Source: Metaruminococcus_A sp900762715 (GTDB lineage Bacteria; Bacillota; Clostridia; Oscillospirales; Ruminococcaceae). From it: a DNA stretch of 49,985 bases. Below the pieces are notes generated by a model. That model was given only the letters and a program-made list of their open reading frames with translations. It did no database searches and was not told the DNA's origin. Numbering within the stretch: position 1 is the first letter of the stretch; every line of letters starts with the position of its first letter. Below are positions 47,823-49,985 of the stretch, one piece after another. The translations under genes and the position numbers were made by a program. The DNA lies in the NCBI GenBank assembly GCA_048204295.1, contig DBFBLF010000007.1:1-49985 (forward strand), written 5' to 3'.

Positions 47823-48465
47823 TGGTATCATCTCCGCCTTTGTAGTATGTTCTTGAAAATGTGTTTAAAGCCGTTTTGATTTCATCCATCATACTATCTG
47901 CTAAAGCATTATTGTTGATTTTTTTGAAAATAGACCCTATTCCATTCCCAAACCTTTTACTAATCTCTTCATTGCTGTATGAAAGAATGTTTTCAGGGGC
48001 GTTCAAGTATTTTGAGTAGAAATCACAATAATAGAATAATCCCCAAATTGGAGTTGCCGGGAAGTCTGGAGTGCTGGGCGTTCCATTTTTTTCAGCCGCC
48101 ATTGAATACTCTAGCTCATAAGATAACAACCTGCTAATAAATGTTAAATATTTAGGGGATGCGTCTTTTAATATGTTTAAATAAGAAATAGATTCCTCAG
48201 ATAACCCTGTGACCTCACATGCCGTCTTTATATCCGGCTCTATAGCTTTTGTGTCGGTCAATCCAAGCAAATAATCAGCCGAAACATCCAACGCATTTGC
48301 AATAGCAATGATCTGCTCTGCGTTTGGGGTTCTTGCCCCGCTCACATAGTATGACACGGTGTTATCAGTTACCCCTAAAATTTTAGCCAGCTCTTTCTGT
48401 TTCATGCCGCGCAGAGCCAAAGCGGAGTTGATACGGGAACCAATTAATTTTTTTGTATTATTCAT
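47797..48465 (-). CDS. XRE family repressor of the integrative element
   Basis: A 222-residue regulator. The N-terminal 60 residues form a Cro/C1-type helix-turn-helix (LALRGMKQKELAKILGVTDNTVSYYVSGARTPNAEQIIAIANAL). The rest is unrecognised and alpha-helical. ATG 48465 follows GAGGGTG by six bases; a longer reading of the frame to 48567 would cross the operator region. It is divergent from the small element genes. Three ATAACAAA half-sites (48491-48568) surround the promoter of those genes, so it is the likely repressor that keeps the element quiet, acting also on the integrase in the same operon. Confidence 0.9.
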   Translation of the reverse strand: MNNTKKLIGSRINSALALRGMKQKELAKILGVTDNTVSYYVSGARTPNAEQIIAIANALDVSADYLLGLTDTKAIEPDIKTACEVTGLSEESISYLNILKDASPKYLTFISRLLSYELEYSMAAEKNGTPSTPDFPATPIWGLFYYCDFYSKYLNAPENILSYSNEEISKRFGNGIGSIFKKINNNALADSMMDEIKTALNTFSRTYYKGGDDTNANDHKEE

Positions 48466-48490
48466 AAGAATCACCCTCAGAATCAAACAT

Positions 48491-48568
48491 TTTGTTATGT
48501 TGATATTTCGGTATAACAAAAACACTTGAAATTTGTAATTTGATATGCTACAATAAGAGCATAACAAA
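48491..48568 (+). promoter_or_regulatory. Divergent control region: promoter of element genes and repressor operators
   Basis: TTGAAA (48526-48531) and TACAAT (48549-48554) with a 17-base spacer on the plus strand. The half-site ATAACAAA occurs at 48513-48520 (just before -35), inverted as TTTGTTAT at 48491-48498, and at 48561-48568 (at the transcript start). Occupancy would block the promoter. Confidence 0.7.
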
Positions 48569-48604
48569 TAATAATAAGAACGTCAATAGAAAAGGGGTAA
48601 TTTG

Positions 48605-48742
48605 ATGAAAGCCCAAACAAAAGAAAAAGGGCGTACAGCTTCCCGCTCAAAGTTAGCCTGTACGCCCTATCGCGAAACCGTCCGCACAATACGGAGCAGT
48701 CCCGCTCCTATTGTACCACAATCGAACATGAAAACCAAATAA
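48605..48742 (+). CDS. Small 45-residue basic protein of the integrative element
   Basis: An ORF of 45 residues starting MKAQTKEKGRTASRSKLACT, rich in Lys, Arg, Ser and Thr, with GGGG seven bases before ATG. It is the first frame after the divergent promoter. Its DNA contains two strong inverted repeats (48628-48668 and 48686-48714), so the peptide may be incidental and the RNA or DNA structure the real function. I do not recognise it. Confidence 0.4.
   Translation: MKAQTKEKGRTASRSKLACTPYRETVRTIRSSPAPIVPQSNMKTK
48628..48714. repeat. Two adjacent inverted repeats
   Basis: AGGGCGTACAG (48628-48638) with CTGTACGCCCT (48658-48668), and ACAATACGGAGC (48686-48697) with GCTCCTATTGT (48704-48714, one bulge). 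The first has a T-rich minus-strand tail (TTTTTCTTTTG), so it can end minus-strand transcription toward the repressor. The second has no tail. Confidence 0.75.
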
Positions 48743-48755
48743 AAAAGGAGCAAAA

Positions 48756-48941
48756 ATGATGAAAATTTGTAACCAAGACATTCGCAACGAAGTAAAAGCA
48801 GCAGGCCTTTACCTTTGGCAGATCGCCGATAAACTGGAGATTAGCGACAGCAGATTCAGCGTACATCTTCGCCGTGAGCTTTCGCCGGAGAAAAAGGCGG
48901 AAATCCGTGCTATTATCGCAGAACTGAAAGCGGAGGAATGA
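48756..48941 (+). CDS. Small helix-turn-helix-like protein of the integrative element
   Basis: A 61-residue protein, MMKICNQDIRNEVKAAGLYL..., with a segment (LWQIADKLEISDSRFSVHLRR) that reads as a short helix-turn-helix. AAAAAAGGAG is six bases upstream. Small proteins of this kind are common in Gram-positive conjugative elements and may be excisionase-like or regulatory. Its stop overlaps the region of the next start. Confidence 0.75.
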   Translation: MMKICNQDIRNEVKAAGLYLWQIADKLEISDSRFSVHLRRELSPEKKAEIRAIIAELKAEE

Positions 48942-48943
48942 TT

Positions 48944-49228
48944 ATGCTGACGAAAGTTGAGAAAGAAACCATCATCACATATAACGAAGCGGAACCGACG
49001 GCAGATGTATTCACGTACAATAAGGCTTTAATCAGAAAACTTGAAACATTGTGCACAGAACGCCCGGAAGAGGTAAAAAACACCACGACGGCAGGCACAG
49101 AAAGCAAGTCTTTTATTGTGCCAAAGAAATATGTCAAGATAATTGCAACCAGAAAATATTCCGATTCATACCGTGAAAAATTAGCGGAAAGGTTAAAGCA
49201 GTTAAACGAAAGAAAGGCGGGTGAATAA
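48944..49228 (+). CDS. Hypothetical protein of the integrative element
   Basis: A 94-residue charged protein with no membrane segment or known motif that I recognise. I chose ATG 48944, with GGAGG seven bases upstream, over the ATG at 48938 that overlaps the previous stop. It ends in a Lys/Arg/Glu-rich helix (REKLAERLKQLNERK). Its place in a run of tightly packed small genes suggests an accessory function of the element. Confidence 0.65.
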   Translation: MLTKVEKETIITYNEAEPTADVFTYNKALIRKLETLCTERPEEVKNTTTAGTESKSFIVPKKYVKIIATRKYSDSYREKLAERLKQLNERKAGE

Positions 49229-49229
49229 T

Positions 49230-49475
49230 ATGTCTGCTATTCAACTCCCGCGTATGCGCCTGATCAAAGAATGCGTCGCGGAACTAAAAGCAGCTGACCC
49301 GGGGACTGCCGTTACAGAATACTACATAAGGGGTCTTGTAAAGACGGGCAAAATCCCGGTGGTAATGGCAGGCAAGAAAGCCCTTATAAACCTTGACGGC
49401 CTTTTAAGCTATCTTGCAAACCCTGTGCCGGTCATGGAACCGAGCGGGACGATCCGGCGGGTGTCTGAAAGGTAG
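49230..49475 (+). CDS. Helix-turn-helix (excisionase-like) protein of the integrative element
   Basis: An 81-residue protein. The middle part, AVTEYYIRGLVKTGKIPVVMAGKKALINLDGLLSYL, is the winged-helix fold of MerR-like excisionase or DNA-binding helper proteins (helix, turn, recognition helix, then a beta wing ending in a dimerising helix). GGTG lies six bases before ATG 49230. It could direct excision together with the integrase, or bind the nearby iteron-like repeats. Confidence 0.7.
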   Translation: MSAIQLPRMRLIKECVAELKAADPGTAVTEYYIRGLVKTGKIPVVMAGKKALINLDGLLSYLANPVPVMEPSGTIRRVSER

Positions 49476-49483
49476 GTGATTTT

Positions 49484-49915
49484 ATGGCGAAAAGCCGTAA
49501 ATACAGTCACCGAAATTTTGAAAGCAAAACGGAAAGAGGTAAGTACACAAAGGTTTGTAATGATATGATGGAGAGTACTGCATGGAATGCGCTTGACTTA
49601 AGACAGCGGGGGCTGTATCTTCAATTAAAGGCGAAGTATACGCAGAAAGTTTTAAACGGCAATATAATTTCCGACAACGCGGAAAATATCTCTATTCCGA
49701 AATCAGAAGCCACCAGTCTATACGGCAACTTGAAAACGTTTAGAAAAGATATGGACAAGCTGATAGAATGCGGCTTTATTAAGATGATCCAATGTGGTTG
49801 GAATACCAGAACCGTGAATATATACGGCTTCTCTGAGCGGTGGAAAGAATACGGAATGAGCGGCTATAATGTGCCGGAAAATGAAAAAAGAACGCATAAA
49901 ACCAAAGCGATTTAA
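49484..49915 (+). CDS. Putative replication/regulatory protein of the integrative element
   Basis: A 143-residue basic protein, rich in Lys and Arg, with a winged-helix-like middle (NISIPKSEATSLYGNLKTFRKDMDKLIECGFIKMIQCG) like that of RepA- or phage-type initiator helper domains. It starts with ATG 49484 eight bases after the previous stop, with GTAGGTG upstream. The direct repeats at 49942-49980 immediately after it fit an origin. Not a recognised family. Confidence 0.6.
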   Translation: MAKSRKYSHRNFESKTERGKYTKVCNDMMESTAWNALDLRQRGLYLQLKAKYTQKVLNGNIISDNAENISIPKSEATSLYGNLKTFRKDMDKLIECGFIKMIQCGWNTRTVNIYGFSERWKEYGMSGYNVPENEKRTHKTKAI

Positions 49916-49940
49916 ACCCACCAAAATTTATTTGGCGGGT
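49916..49940 (+). terminator. Possible hairpin at the end of the element gene run
   Basis: ACCCACCAAA and TTTGGCGGGT (one mismatch) around ATTTA, two bases after the stop. No long T tract follows, so the terminator function is weak. Confidence 0.4.
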
Positions 49941-49941
49941 G

Positions 49942-49980
49942 CAAAAGTGCACACTGTTAGTGTTCAAAAATGCACACTGT
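49942..49980 (+). repeat. Iteron-like direct repeats at the right edge
   Basis: CAAAAGTGCACACTGT at 49942 and CAAAAATGCACACTGT at 49965, start to start 23 bases. The period and the position beside a putative initiator gene fit replication iterons or regulator sites. More copies may lie beyond the window. Confidence 0.5.
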
Positions 49981-49985
49981 AACGC

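Noticed and set aside
48605..48742. Calling the 45-residue frame a toxin or antitoxin
   Set aside because: No hydrophobic segment, known fold or partner gene; composition is simply basic.

Overview
The window looks like a chromosomal segment of a spore-forming anaerobic clostridium (Bacillota, Clostridia), probably of the Oscillospiraceae/Ruminococcaceae type. The support is spo0A next to spoIVB, a tryptophan T-box in front of a TrpB2-type tryptophan synthase beta chain, a ferredoxin-dependent 2-oxoacid oxidoreductase operon, AGGAGG-type ribosome binding sites, and dense packing of short operons with strong intrinsic terminators. The species assignment is inference; no rRNA gene is present.

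Layout. 1-974: the 3' end of an MFS efflux gene overlapping a GNAT acetyltransferase, AT-richer than what follows. 1380-7204 (minus): a UvrA-like ABC ATPase that lacks the UvrB-binding insertion, a UvrD/PcrA-like helicase, and a DEDDh exonuclease. 7866-19441: an accessory catabolic island. Minus-strand genes encode an OYE-type Fe-S flavoenzyme, an FAD oxidoreductase, a zinc alcohol dehydrogenase, a xylose-isomerase-like TIM barrel protein and a Gfo/Idh/MocA dehydrogenase, plus a separately promoted amidohydrolase. An AraC regulator is divergent, followed by an NAD-dependent epimerase-like protein and a type-B carboxylesterase. 19526-21463: a GntR/YtrA-type repressor with its ABC transporter and a visible operator. 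21689-26129: a sigma factor, an RsgI-like anti-sigma factor with PepSY domains, and a repetitive wall-anchored surface protein with duplicated promoter-like units. 26367-30389: TrpB2 under a Trp T-box, Spo0A and SpoIVB. 30843-34154: a MinD-like ATPase, ferredoxin and 2-oxoacid:ferredoxin oxidoreductase subunits. 34259-39015: an ABC exporter, an MFS exporter, a GNAT protein and prephenate dehydrogenase. 39294-45435: ilvB-cimA-leuC-leuD-leuB. 45537-46016: a YbaK-type deacylase. 46139-46222: tRNA-Leu(GAG), followed to the right edge by an integrative element (integrase, XRE repressor, divergent promoter, small element genes, iteron-like repeats).

How the genes work together. ilvB-cimA-leuCDB is a self-contained branched-chain amino acid operon that can make 2-oxobutyrate, and so isoleucine, from pyruvate via citramalate. 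The 2-oxoacid oxidoreductase operon links related 2-oxoacids to ferredoxin. The catabolic island encodes two or more pyridine-nucleotide dehydrogenases, two flavoenzymes, an isomerase, a hydrolase and an esterase, which fits oxidation and cleavage of an esterified or glycosylated (plant-type) compound; its substrate is not evident.

Points most worth checking: an apparent translational attenuator (an 18-codon leader ORF with a hairpin that competes with an anti-Shine-Dalgarno hairpin) in front of the ABC exporter; a possible sibling arrangement in front of the MFS exporter; two copies of a direct-repeat promoter unit in front of the surface protein; a tyrosine integrase carrying an inserted helix-turn-helix domain; the catabolic island itself; and a perfect 11-bp inverted repeat inside the oxidoreductase operon.
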